Source: CAZSRX01 sp964609675 [NCBI: uncultured Bacteroidota bacterium]
Lineage (GTDB): Bacteria > CLD3 > SB21
DNA: 64,000 nucleotides
Direction: 5' to 3'
Assembly (NCBI GenBank): GCA_964609675.1
Contig: CAZSRX010000001.1
Location: forward strand, 1 to 64,000
A program made the position numbers and the translations under genes. A model generated the notes under the pieces. It ran no database searches and was not told where the DNA came from. It worked only from the letters and a program-made list of their open reading frames with translations. Positions 1-8,478 of the stretch are shown here, piece by piece (the stretch's first letter is position 1; each line of letters begins with the position of its first letter).

Positions 1-6
1 CCCATT

Positions 7-29
7 TTTCTAATGGCGGCCATTAGAAA
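7..29. repeat. Perfect palindrome beside the end of the helicase gene
   Basis: Two 11-base arms (TTTCTAATGGC and GCCATTAGAAA) flank a single central G. The palindrome lies immediately past the stop codon (30-32) of the leftward helicase gene, which itself ends before the family's conserved C-terminal helicase motifs. It could be a hairpin terminator without a good T-run, or a recombination or insertion scar. Confidence 0.7.
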
Positions 30-1535
30 TTATTCTGTAATGACAATTCCGGGTTCAAGAACCGGCGGTAGGGCATCAACCCCGATTCCTGCGGAAGCGC
101 CAGCCGCAACAATTACCTTGTATTCGTGATAAAATCTGTTTTGCCGTTGGCCCAGAAGGTTTTCCATGGCATAGCAGGACGAAACACTCGGTAAAAACCA
201 GAAGGTATGACTCAGAACGCTCAGCAACCGGACGTCTGCGTACGGAAGGGGCGGTTTTTTTGCCCCCAGTTTGAGATTGTCGATATTCGTCTCAAGAAAT
301 GCACCCCGGATGAGGTCGAGCCATTTTTGAACCTCGTTTTCGTGCTTGAATCCGGCGTTCTTGCCGATCCCTTCAGCGCTGAAAAATTCGTTCAGGTCGA
401 ATTCGTTGAATTCACCTTTCAAGGCAATTTCGCGTATGCTGTCGGGCAGTTGATAGGTCAGCAAGACCATGCGGGGAAGCGCGGCGTAAGGATTGTTTTC
501 GCCTTTCCAGTTTTCTTTTGCTTTTTGTTCATCCGAGTATGTCCAGTTGTAAATCTGTTCTTCGATGAACTCGCCAGAGGCGATAGCGCGGAATGGTGTG
601 CCCGAAAGGTAGAGATAATGCGCCGTCGTCAACGGCATCAGGTTCTCGTCGAAATAATCAATACCTTCGCCCTGGCCAAATTCCGCTTCTTCTTTTTCTT
701 CCGCTTCGAACAATTCCTTTGCCCGTTCGCGCCACGCGCCGAAATGATATTCGTCAAGAACAACGCAGTCCCAATTTATTGAATGCGCCCACTCATTTTT
801 CGCCTTGATACCGCCGACATCGTTTTTGCCCAGAAAATCCTGAAATGAGCCGAAGCAGACAAATGGCTTTTTCTTGTCAATCTGTTTATAGGACAGGCCA
901 TCACGGGAAATAAATTGCCACCCTTTGAAATCTATGTGCGTCTTAAGGTCTTCTTCCCATGCGCTTTGCACGGCTGGTTTGAAAGTAAGCACAAGAACCT
1001 TTGTCCATCCCATTCTCTTTGCAAGCTGGTAGGCTGCGAAGGTCTTGCCGAAACGCATTTTTGCGTTCCATAAAAAGTGGGGCGTTTTTTTAGGGTTTTC
1101 TTTCTTGTAAGACTTGAAATAGGCGATTGTCTTTTCAACAGCTTCTTGTTGTTCCGGCCGCATCTTAAAATCACACGTCCGGTTTTCAGCCTTCAGGTCA
1201 CCACGTTTTATGGCTACAAGGGCGGCGCGGATATCTTCCACAGTGCACTGAAACCATTCACCATCGGGATTTTTCTTTCCGGCGCACCGCAGGTAATAAT
1301 GAACTTCATGATCGGTGAATGTGCTGCCGTCTCCGCGCATGGCCGGCTCTTCGAGCACGATGCGGTAGGGAAGCGGGCCAGGCCGCAATGTCGGGTATTG
1401 TTGTGCAACGCGCTCTTTCACGCTTTGCGTAGTGTAGCCGATTTTAAGAAGGCCGCGATATTGAGGATTGGTGTCCTCGTAGGCATAAATAGTAGGAAGC
1501 GCCTCTGGCCGGGAAGGAAAGAAATCTTTAGGCAT
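30..1535 (-). CDS. GIY-YIG nuclease / DEAD-DEAH helicase, C-terminally truncated restriction subunit
   Basis: Probable nuclease-translocase subunit of a restriction-modification-like system (501 aa). Residues about 15-100 resemble a T5orf172/GIY-YIG nuclease domain (IYAYEDT...LLKIGYTT...ERV). The SF2 helicase core follows, with a Walker A-like MRFGKTFAAYQ, Walker B box DEYH and motif III SGTPFRA. A start of the second RecA-like domain is visible (FLPSVSSCYAMENLL, YKVIVAAG). Relatives I recall then continue through a conserved TITLSCGKLTTGVT block and several hundred more residues. Here the protein stops instead, and neither other frame of the 29 bases left in the window restores that motif. 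The ATG overlaps the methylase stop by 8 bp and has a GGGGGAC ribosome site. Function of the truncated form is uncertain. Confidence 0.8.
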   Translation of the reverse strand: MPKDFFPSRPEALPTIYAYEDTNPQYRGLLKIGYTTQSVKERVAQQYPTLRPGPLPYRIVLEEPAMRGDGSTFTDHEVHYYLRCAGKKNPDGEWFQCTVEDIRAALVAIKRGDLKAENRTCDFKMRPEQQEAVEKTIAYFKSYKKENPKKTPHFLWNAKMRFGKTFAAYQLAKRMGWTKVLVLTFKPAVQSAWEEDLKTHIDFKGWQFISRDGLSYKQIDKKKPFVCFGSFQDFLGKNDVGGIKAKNEWAHSINWDCVVLDEYHFGAWRERAKELFEAEEKEEAEFGQGEGIDYFDENLMPLTTAHYLYLSGTPFRAIASGEFIEEQIYNWTYSDEQKAKENWKGENNPYAALPRMVLLTYQLPDSIREIALKGEFNEFDLNEFFSAEGIGKNAGFKHENEVQKWLDLIRGAFLETNIDNLKLGAKKPPLPYADVRLLSVLSHTFWFLPSVSSCYAMENLLGQRQNRFYHEYKVIVAAGASAGIGVDALPPVLEPGIVITE

Positions 1536-3030
1536 TTTCGTCCCCCATGGGGCGGATCATGGTTTCGATGAATTTAATTTCTTCTTCTGTCAGCCCAAAA
1601 TGCTCATAGAGTTTCTTGTCTGTCCAAGTTATTGACATGGGAAGCTTTGGTACGAAAGAAAAACGCTCCCGAGTTACGTGTTGAGTGTTTTTACGTAAGC
1701 CAACTAAAAATCGGAGAAATTTAGTTTTCATATAGGACGCAAGATTGTATGCCTCCTTCTCCGAATCATATAATCCAGCTACAAGGTAAGTTTCAGTACA
1801 TGCGCTTGGAGGTTCGGCAACAATTGGTTTTCCGAGAATCATTCGCGGGTAATCGCGTGTTTCACCTCCTTCGCCGTATGCCATGGATACAAATACTTTC
1901 CACGAGTCAAGCATCTCATGGCCGACAGTAATAGCAGTTTTTTCTATTTTCCCAACGCTCTTATTTGCATATAATGTAATCTTTCCTTTTCCTGTAGGCC
2001 GTACGAAGGTCCTAAGGCCGAATGGTTTTTGACGCGATACCTGACTTTCCATTGAGGAATAACCTTTGCTTTGAACTTTCTCAAGGATTGAAATTGCCTT
2101 ATTAAACCGTACAAATACATCAAATTGGTCAAGAGGCCTTTTCATTGTGTCTACGGTTCCGTTCATGCAAGTAGTTACAAGGCAATCACCATGATAATCG
2201 CGTTCCCAAAGAAAATAGCAAACACCACCGATTACCCGAACGCCAGGGAAGACATCAGAAGCGATTGGAAAATCGACAAGATGAGAAATTCGCTTGTCCT
2301 TAAGCATTGTGTCTCTGAATGAGTCAAGGTTCTTGCCTCCAGCAAACCATCGTGAAGGAATAATCATAGTAAGGAATCGAGGTTGCAGCTTCTTTGCCTG
2401 TTCAACAAAGATGTTGTAAATCGGCGACGCACCAGTGCTTTCGCCAGCATCACTCAACTGATAGGGCGGATTTCCAATAATAACATCAAACTTCATATTC
2501 AAAATCTCCTCTGGTTTCGCGGTATGAATGAACTGATAGGCATGTGTTTCAAGTTGTTCGTCACGGTCATATTCCTGCTGGCTTGCACCGCAGAAACTGC
2601 AACGGCCGTCCTTCCATGTATGTTTCACCTTCTTGAAAACAATATTCCCTTTTTCATCGTCAAACGCGGTGCAAACGGAATATTTCCCATTTGCTGTTTT
2701 TGAGCAGTACACAGACCGCCGTGAGAGCAGAGCGGTCAGTTCGGTTATTGCAATGCCGAATAGTTGTTTTGTATAGATGTGGTTCAGACGTTCCTGCAGA
2801 TCCGGAATCTTCTTTTCCAGCCCTGCAATCAGCCGCTTTGCGATTTCACGCAAGAAAACGCCCGACTTGCATCCGGGGTCTAAAAAAGCCGCGTTCTCGT
2901 CGCTCCACAATTCTTGCGGCAGCATGTCGAGCATGCGATTTGCGAGCGCAGGAGGCGTAAAGACTTCGTCGCTGCTCAAATTGGCGATGCAATTGAGAAC
3001 GTCGGGATTGTAGTTAACCGTTTTCAGCAT
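1528..3030 (-). CDS. Eco57I-type adenine-specific DNA methyltransferase
   Basis: SAM-dependent N6-adenine DNA methyltransferase (500 aa). Motif I is FLDPGCKSGVFLREIAKRL at about residues 40-58, and catalytic motif IV is GNPPYQLSD around residue 190. A Cys pair in CSFCGAS suggests a small zinc knuckle. The downstream half would be the target-recognition region. I chose the ATG at 3030 because GAGGAG lies five bases upstream; the open frame runs further upstream but only into the preceding gene. It overlaps the DUF1016 gene by 17 bp and the helicase by 8 bp, so the genes are almost certainly cotranscribed. The partner methyltransferase at 4062-4742 has motif I but no NPPY, so this protein probably supplies the catalytic motif IV. 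Confidence 0.87.
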   Translation of the reverse strand: MLKTVNYNPDVLNCIANLSSDEVFTPPALANRMLDMLPQELWSDENAAFLDPGCKSGVFLREIAKRLIAGLEKKIPDLQERLNHIYTKQLFGIAITELTALLSRRSVYCSKTANGKYSVCTAFDDEKGNIVFKKVKHTWKDGRCSFCGASQQEYDRDEQLETHAYQFIHTAKPEEILNMKFDVIIGNPPYQLSDAGESTGASPIYNIFVEQAKKLQPRFLTMIIPSRWFAGGKNLDSFRDTMLKDKRISHLVDFPIASDVFPGVRVIGGVCYFLWERDYHGDCLVTTCMNGTVDTMKRPLDQFDVFVRFNKAISILEKVQSKGYSSMESQVSRQKPFGLRTFVRPTGKGKITLYANKSVGKIEKTAITVGHEMLDSWKVFVSMAYGEGGETRDYPRMILGKPIVAEPPSACTETYLVAGLYDSEKEAYNLASYMKTKFLRFLVGLRKNTQHVTRERFSFVPKLPMSITWTDKKLYEHFGLTEEEIKFIETMIRPMGDENA

Positions 3031-4081
3031 TTGTCTCCTCGTCCGGATAGGGTACTGCGGCAGCGGCATTTTCAAGCTCTTCGATACTCGGCAATTCGCT
3101 TTTGAATTGTTCTGGAAGTGAGCGGGTGAGAAGTTGGGTAAGATGCGTTGCGACCCCGATTGGTTTATTGACATCGCGCAGGGCGTATTCGGCCACGGCG
3201 TTGTCCCGCGTTTTGCAAAGAATTATGCCAATGCTGGCGCTATCCCCGGGATGGCGGAGCAGATCATCGACAGCGGAGAGGTAAAAATTCATCTTGCCGG
3301 CGAATTCCGGTTCGAATGCACGCATTTTAAGGTCGATCACGACAAAGCAGCGCAGCTTAAGGTGATAAAAAAGCAGGTCAATGAAGAACTCCTGTTTGCC
3401 GATAGACAAAGGATATTGACTGCCCACAAAGGCGAAACCCTGACCGAGTTCAAGCAGAAATTCCCGAATGTGCGTCAATAGACCTGATTCAAGGTGCCGT
3501 TCCTGCGCGTCGGCGCAGAGCGTGAGAAAATCGAAATTGTAGGGATCCTTGAGAAGTGAGCGGGCAAGGTCGGATTGGGGGGCAGGAAGGGTATTGGAAA
3601 AGTTGGTAACCGCTTTACCCTGGCGCTCATGAAGACGGGTCTCAATCTGATGAATCAGAACGGCTTGCGACCACCCGTTTTCAAGAGTTTTCTGTGCATA
3701 CCAGAGCCTGTCTTCCCGGTTTTTCAGTTTATCGAGAATGGCGATATTATGACGCCACCCTATTTGTCCAACGACCCGTTGGACAATTTCCTCTTGGGGC
3801 CAAGCCAGCGCAAAAGCCCGCATATACAGAAGATTCGTGCGAGAAAATCCATGCATGTCAGGAAACGCCGCGTGGAGATCTTTGGCAAGTTTTTCAATGA
3901 CTTTTGCGCCCCACCCTTGTTCCTGTTGTTTTCTTAGAATATCGTTGCCGATGCTCCAGTACAGCCTGATCAATTCGGTGTTGACAGCGGTAACGGCCCT
4001 GATCTGGGATTGTCTTATCCGGTCCTTAATCGAGCGCAGAAATTCGGAATAACCGGCAATTTCATTCCTTTTCGTATTCAT
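3014..4081 (-). CDS. DUF1016/YhcG-family PD-(D/E)XK nuclease
   Basis: 355-aa protein of the YhcG/DUF1016 family, which has an N-terminal helical DUF1016 domain and a C-terminal PD-(D/E)XK nuclease fold. The N-terminal part shows the family pattern LIRLYWSIGNDI, GWGAKVIEKLAKDL, FSRTNLLYMRAFA and VGQIGWRHN. The nuclease core is FFIDLLFYH followed by CFVVIDLKMRAFEPEFAGKMNFYL, with Asp in place of the commoner Glu in the ExK position. The ATG at 4081 is preceded by GAGG at suitable spacing; a TTG two codons upstream is less likely. It sits between two methyltransferase genes and overlaps both, which supports a restriction or anti-phage role by context only. Confidence 0.88.
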   Translation of the reverse strand: MNTKRNEIAGYSEFLRSIKDRIRQSQIRAVTAVNTELIRLYWSIGNDILRKQQEQGWGAKVIEKLAKDLHAAFPDMHGFSRTNLLYMRAFALAWPQEEIVQRVVGQIGWRHNIAILDKLKNREDRLWYAQKTLENGWSQAVLIHQIETRLHERQGKAVTNFSNTLPAPQSDLARSLLKDPYNFDFLTLCADAQERHLESGLLTHIREFLLELGQGFAFVGSQYPLSIGKQEFFIDLLFYHLKLRCFVVIDLKMRAFEPEFAGKMNFYLSAVDDLLRHPGDSASIGIILCKTRDNAVAEYALRDVNKPIGVATHLTQLLTRSLPEQFKSELPSIEELENAAAAVPYPDEETNAENG

Positions 4082-4742
4082 CGGCAAGCCTCAGAAAATG
4101 GGTTAATGGATATTCTTTTACCGGTTGTGGAATGAAAACATCTTCGCCAAGGTCGGAAAATAGCGGTAATTCTTTCATGCCTTCATGTTGCAAAAGGCCA
4201 TGAAAAGTGAAGTCACGGCGTTTAATCATGCTGCCATTTACCGCCGACCATTCGCTGAAGATAATTGGTTCCTTCTTATCATCGACTCTGGTCAGGGAAA
4301 GCGCATCACCCCATATAATGTTTTTCGCAAGGATATATTCGACCGTTTTGCGGCATTCCCGCTTGCAGTTTTCTCTAAAGAGACGGGTATAAAAATCGTC
4401 AAATATATCGAACAAGCGTTTTCTGCAATCACGCACATTGTCTTCGAGGATATCTATGCCGTAAATGCTTGAAATCGCAAAAATGGCATAACGCTCGAAA
4501 TCGGTCTGGTTTTTACCGTATCTGACTTCCACAATGGACAGTTTGCGATGGAGAATTTCGGCAAGAAAATTGCCGTGGCCGCAGGCGGGTTCAAGAAATC
4601 GGGAATCTATGCGCTGGGTCTCCTGATTAACGAGGGCGAGCATGGCGTTTACTTCGCGCGGGGAGGTGAAAACTTCACCGTGATCGGAGACACGTTCTTT
4701 TGAAACTACTTGCCCAGTTTTATCAATACTTGAATAAGTCAT
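4062..4742 (-). CDS. SAM-dependent DNA methyltransferase subunit lacking the NPPY motif
   Basis: First gene of the cassette (226 aa from the ATG at 4742; a GTG at 4760 is the alternative). HGEVFTSPREVNAML is the usual region X of N6-adenine methyltransferases, and FLEPACGHGNFLAEIL is a canonical SAM-binding motif I. A later YGIDILEDNVRDCR corresponds to the acidic motif II. After IIWGDALSL, where an NPPY box would be expected, none is present and the protein ends. This is either a split methyltransferase that works with the NPPY-bearing protein encoded at 1528-3030, or a SAM-binding specificity/activator subunit. It overlaps the DUF1016 gene by 20 bp. Confidence 0.8.
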   Translation of the reverse strand: MTYSSIDKTGQVVSKERVSDHGEVFTSPREVNAMLALVNQETQRIDSRFLEPACGHGNFLAEILHRKLSIVEVRYGKNQTDFERYAIFAISSIYGIDILEDNVRDCRKRLFDIFDDFYTRLFRENCKRECRKTVEYILAKNIIWGDALSLTRVDDKKEPIIFSEWSAVNGSMIKRRDFTFHGLLQHEGMKELPLFSDLGEDVFIPQPVKEYPLTHFLRLADEYEKE

Positions 4743-4760
4743 TCGTCTTCTTTCTTTCAC

Positions 4761-5056
4761 CCGGTCACGCGCCGCACTGAGCCTGCCGGCGTGACGACCG
4801 GGCTTGTCTTGGGGTGCGGCTTTTTTTTAAAAATAGCCATTGGATTTAAGGGCTTTAAGTTATTTTCGTTCCAATTTATTGACCACAACAAGTATTTACT
4901 GGCCCTATGAAAGCTGATTTTTAAACATTGTTAAATACCATGCGCATATAATACACACGATGCAACCTTCTATCGATACGGTAAGGCGCGCCGCTTTGAA
5001 AATAACAGCCGCCCCTGAGGCCTGTTTCAAAAATTTATTGTTCAATCCGTAAACTG
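4761..5056. other. Gap between R-M cassette and tRNA-Ser with nested inverted repeats
   Basis: No gene is visible. GTCACGC (4764-4770) can pair with GCGTGAC (4789-4795). GCCGCAC (4771-4777), which lies in that loop, can pair with GTGCGGC (4814-4820), which is followed directly by eight T on the plus strand. The second hairpin looks like a rightward terminator, but no rightward gene precedes it. The rest, 4835-5056, is ordinary AT-rich sequence. Confidence 0.45.
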
Positions 5057-5140
5057 CGGAGGATGAGGGACTCGAACCCCCAAGTCCTTTTGGGACGGCA
5101 GTTTTCAAGACTGCTGACTTACCAATTAGCCTAATCCTCC
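5057..5140 (-). tRNA. tRNA-Ser (UGA)
   Basis: A full cloverleaf reads on the minus strand. The acceptor stem pairs GGAGGAT with ATCCTCC with discriminator G, and the anticodon stem GCAGT/ACTGC encloses CTTGAAA, giving anticodon UGA. A long variable arm typical of serine tRNAs is present and the T-loop is TTCGAGT. No CCA is encoded. The 3' end faces the restriction-modification cassette, the usual side for integrative elements. Confidence 0.93.
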
Positions 5141-5228
5141 GAGAATTATGTAAGGTCGGCTAATATAAATTTTTTAGCACTGTTTGTCAACAAAGAATTT
5201 CGTGTTCAGAGTTAAGCCGTCAGGCTGT

Positions 5229-6342
5229 TCAGGATATTGAATTCAAAAATTTCAGATCATCCTGAATCCGGTTGGTGTGGATGGATTCGTTGCAAGCGCT
5301 CTTTTGGTCGATTAAATACAACATTTCGCGGAACAGCGCCGCGCAATCGATCCTTACCAATCGTACGTCGCTGATATATCCCCGGTCGCGGCGCGAAGCG
5401 GCCTGTCGGAAGCATCCGGCGCTTGCTGAATCGGTTATTCGGCCATTAGGATTACGGCCTTCCAATAATACACGGGCGCTTCTTCTTTTTATCCGCCGCT
5501 GCTCAGCGCTTTATAATGATTGAAATACACTTCCGCTTCATTCGTTGGCGACAGATCTTTGAGATAGGCCGCGGCCGTTTTTGAGGCCTCCATTGCTTTA
5601 GATAATTCGCCTTTAGATTAATACACCATGCTCGGACGTGACAAACTCTTGGATGCAGGTTTAAATTTAACCGGCTCGGCATGCTTTTCAGTATTCGGAC
5701 TTTTCACCCTACACGGGCCGCTTTGACTTTTTCTATCCTTTGATACCGTTCGTCCGGATGTTTCCTCAGCATTTCCATGGGCTTCGGTTCGCGGCCGTCC
5801 ATCATCGCCTGCAGCGACACGAATGCGTTATCCGATTCATGCGGCAGATGCCCGGTCAGCGCTTCGTTCAGTGCAAGGCTGAGCGTGTACCCATCCGGGC
5901 GCGGATCCACCGCCGTCCCGACGCCTGCTCCCGCGACATGTAAGCGATGGGGCCAATCATCATCGCTACTTGGGCGGACGTCATCTTTTCCGGCGATTTG
6001 AGGAGGCCGATGTCCATCAGCCGCACACGCTCCGGCCAGGTTAACTTAACCCGGCTGATTCTGGAATAGCGTTTAAACCGGCTTTTCGGTTCCAATGACG
6101 GCTGAAGAATGAATATATTTTCCGATTGGATGTCCCGTCGCGCCTTGCTGATGAATAAACGTCAGCGTTTCGCAGACGGCCAGGGCGATCGCAATAGCTA
6201 TCGGCGGGGGCAGATAGCCGAACGCTTTGATGAATATGGATAACGTCATGCTTTCTAAGAGTGCCCTGCTGATGTTACCCCGCCCGGCGACTTCACCGGT
6301 TACGAATATTCTAACAATATTCGCATCCGGCAGCGCGCTCAA
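5229..6342 (-). pseudogene. Decayed Ser/Thr protein kinase with C-terminal TPR region
   Basis: Fragments of one protein can be followed through all three leftward frames. 6342-6073 reads PDANIVRIFVTGEVAGR and YLPPPIAIAIALAVCETLTF, a kinase N-lobe end and alphaE region; the HRDxKxxN catalytic loop is corrupted to GHPIGK. 6060-5870 reads DIGLLKSPEKMTSAQVAMM and IAYMSREQASG, the DFG and APE/SPEQ equivalents. 5910-5704 reads YTLSLALNEALTGHLPHES and ends in KHPDERYQR. 5640-5510 gives TPR-like helices (SPTNEAEVYFNHYKALSSGG, then an in-frame stop). At least two frameshifts and several stops rule out function. The first part of the N-lobe is missing and replaced by transposase sequence. Confidence 0.75.
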
Positions 6343-6344
6343 TT

Positions 6345-7190
6345 AATCTCTTCAAACCGTGCCCGTTGCCCTTCTGTATAATGCTCACGGTATTTTAGCA
6401 TCATTTATTTCGCCTTCTTCTATAATGGCGCGATCTTCACTTCCTGCTTACGCGTTTCATCTATGCCTTTATTAAGATATTTGACCACACGACATTTATC
6501 GTAAACCCATTTTGCCGAAAGGCATTTTTTAACCGCGGCCATAAACGATTCCCACATGTATAAACATACCACTCGTATGGAAGCTAACTTCTCAGAAGAT
6601 AACGTTACTCCAATAACGCCTCTCCAGATACCTGCGTGCGGTCATTTGGAACCTCTGAAACCCATTTGACCTTACTGCCCGAAAGAACCGATATATTTCT
6701 GATGACCCTTCTTATGGGATTCCGCATCGACCTGTCATTCTACCACAAACACTTACTGCAAATGCCTCCGGCCTAACCCGCGCTGAACCGCCCGTTGCAT
6801 AATCTGATAAATCTTCTCTTAACGCCCGTTTAACAACGTACCGTTCTGTTTTTGATTATGGGTAGTTTCTAAAACCGTGATCACCCTATTTTCAAATAAG
6901 TAACTATGGCGCTCCTACTTATTTTCCCTAGACCCGGACAACTGATGATATTTCCCTCGGACAATTTTACTCGAGGTATCCTGTAATGGATAAATGTCTA
7001 ATATGCATGATATCCCAATGATGCCATTGTCTCTCTTCCCGCCTATCGTAAATGGAATAGGCCTTATCGGTTTTTTGGTCCTTTCATTCCAGGCCATCAT
7101 ACCAGAAATAAATATGTATCCAATTGGTTTCAAAATCCCTTTCGACTTTTTCCGCTTTCGATAGTGAAGTCGGTTTTAAAACGTTCGCAA
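6345..7190 (-). pseudogene. ISL3-family transposase remnant
   Basis: Leftward fragments match the order of an ISL3 transposase. About 7130-6930 reads WIHIYFWYD, then YDRREERQWHHWDIM and a CP pair (N-terminal zinc/HTH region). About 6830-6770 reads KIYQIMQRAVQRGLGRRHLQ. 6565-6440 reads MWESFMAAVKKCL, VYDKCRVVKYLNKGIDETRK, the block around a catalytic Asp. About 6400-6345 reads YREHYTEGQRARFEEIN. Stops and frameshifts separate the pieces and the C-terminal third is absent: the sequence switches directly into kinase sequence at about 6342. No convincing terminal inverted repeats are seen. Confidence 0.72.
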
Positions 7191-7283
7191 AAAACCGGTT
7201 AGTATCCATCAGGGCTTCTTGACGTTTGTTACTTGTTTTCTAATCCAATATAAGTCTTTCACAGAGTTAGCGGTAGAGCCCCC

Positions 7284-7317
7284 AAAAAAAAAGAGGCCGC
7301 CTTGTTTAAGGGCAGCC
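7284..7317 (-). terminator. Rho-independent terminator of the subtilase gene
   Basis: On the minus strand GGCTGCC pairs with GGCGGCC (one G-U) around a nine-base loop and is followed by TCTTTTTTTTT. It lies about 30 bp past the subtilase stop. Confidence 0.85.
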
Positions 7318-7344
7318 CCATGTTACAAAAAAGAGAGGCCATTA

Positions 7345-8478
7345 TTACCGGTGCGCAATCGGGTCGGGGTTGCCGTCCGGGTCGCTGATGGCGTAACCGT
7401 CGGTAGTTACATTGCCCAGCAGGAGAATACCGCAGACATGCGGGGCGGCCATAGAGGTGCCGCTCATGGTAGCCGTACCGCCGCCTTTGTAAAGGGACAG
7501 GATGTTCACGCCGGGAGCGGCATAATCAATGGGCGGGTTAGCGTAGTTAGAGAAATAGGCAAATTTGTTGGTGTTGTCAATCGCGGATATAGTATAAATG
7601 TTGGCATGGTTCGCGCGGGCCGGAGAGCAGTTGTTGGCGTTCTGGCTCTCGTTACCGGCGGCCACGGAGACTTTGATGCCTTTCTGGGCAAGCGCGATTA
7701 CGGCATTATCTAAGGTTGTGCTGATACCACCGCCGATGCTGATGTTGGCGGCGTCGCCGACAGCGGCCTTGGAAGCCACATAATTCACGCCGTTTATAAC
7801 GCTGGTGGTGGTCCCGCTGCCTTTGCGGTTAAGAACTTTAACGGCGACTACGGTCGCGCCCGCAGCCACCCCAATGGTGCCAATATCGTTATTCTTGGCG
7901 GCAACAATACCCGCACAATGCGTTCCGTGGCCATTCAGATCGTCGGCATTCTTTTCGGTAGTGTAGTTCACGCTTCTGGCAACATCAACCGTTAAATCAG
8001 GATGATCCAGATCGATGCCGGAATCAATAATCCAGGCCGTTTTACCAACGCCGTTACCGGCGCCGCCCACGCGGGTGATGCCCCACGGAGTCGTCTGGGC
8101 GGTCACTTTACTCATGTTTTCCTCAACCGGTATATCCGGAAGCCGGAATACCTGGTCTTGTTCCACGTATTTAACGCGGGGATCGGCCTTCAATGCGTCG
8201 ATTTTGTTCGCAGGAACCTTGGCGGAGAATGCACGGATGACGTCCCAGGTGTAGCCGATTTCCATTTCATACATTAGGGCCATTTCAGCGGCCGCTGCAG
8301 CGCTGGTTTTGGCAAAGCTGTTGTCCAGGACAACTATGTACTGATCCGGAATCAGCGTGCCCGCCGGTGCGTTACCAAGGTCGTCCTGAACAAGCGTATC
8401 ATTGGTCGCGTTTTCGCAACTGACTAACAAAGCTATTACCAATAGCAATATTGCTGATACAAACAGTAAGTTTTTCAT
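7345..8478 (-). CDS. Subtilisin-like serine protease (S8) lipoprotein with I9 propeptide
   Basis: Secreted endopeptidase (377 aa). The N-terminus is a lipoprotein signal (hydrophobic stretch ending LLVSC), so the enzyme is probably membrane-anchored. An inhibitor I9 propeptide follows (PDQYIVVLDNSFA to VKYVEQDQVF, about residues 43-115). The catalytic triad is complete: Asp in IIDSGIDLDHPDL, His in NGHGTHCAGIVAA, Ser in SGTSMAAPHV; the oxyanion Asn is in SVAAGNES. The protein ends soon after the Ser box (NPDPIAHR) and has no C-terminal sorting or PPC domain, so it is a minimal S8 protease. It is monocistronic, with its own terminator and a long AT-rich upstream region. Confidence 0.93.
   Translation of the reverse strand: MKNLLFVSAILLLVIALLVSCENATNDTLVQDDLGNAPAGTLIPDQYIVVLDNSFAKTSAAAAAEMALMYEMEIGYTWDVIRAFSAKVPANKIDALKADPRVKYVEQDQVFRLPDIPVEENMSKVTAQTTPWGITRVGGAGNGVGKTAWIIDSGIDLDHPDLTVDVARSVNYTTEKNADDLNGHGTHCAGIVAAKNNDIGTIGVAAGATVVAVKVLNRKGSGTTTSVINGVNYVASKAAVGDAANISIGGGISTTLDNAVIALAQKGIKVSVAAGNESQNANNCSPARANHANIYTISAIDNTNKFAYFSNYANPPIDYAAPGVNILSLYKGGGTATMSGTSMAAPHVCGILLLGNVTTDGYAISDPDGNPDPIAHR

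Noticed and set aside
207-782. Long rightward open frame opposite the helicase gene
   Set aside because: It is the antisense shadow of a gene with clear helicase motifs; no ribosome site and no recognisable protein features.
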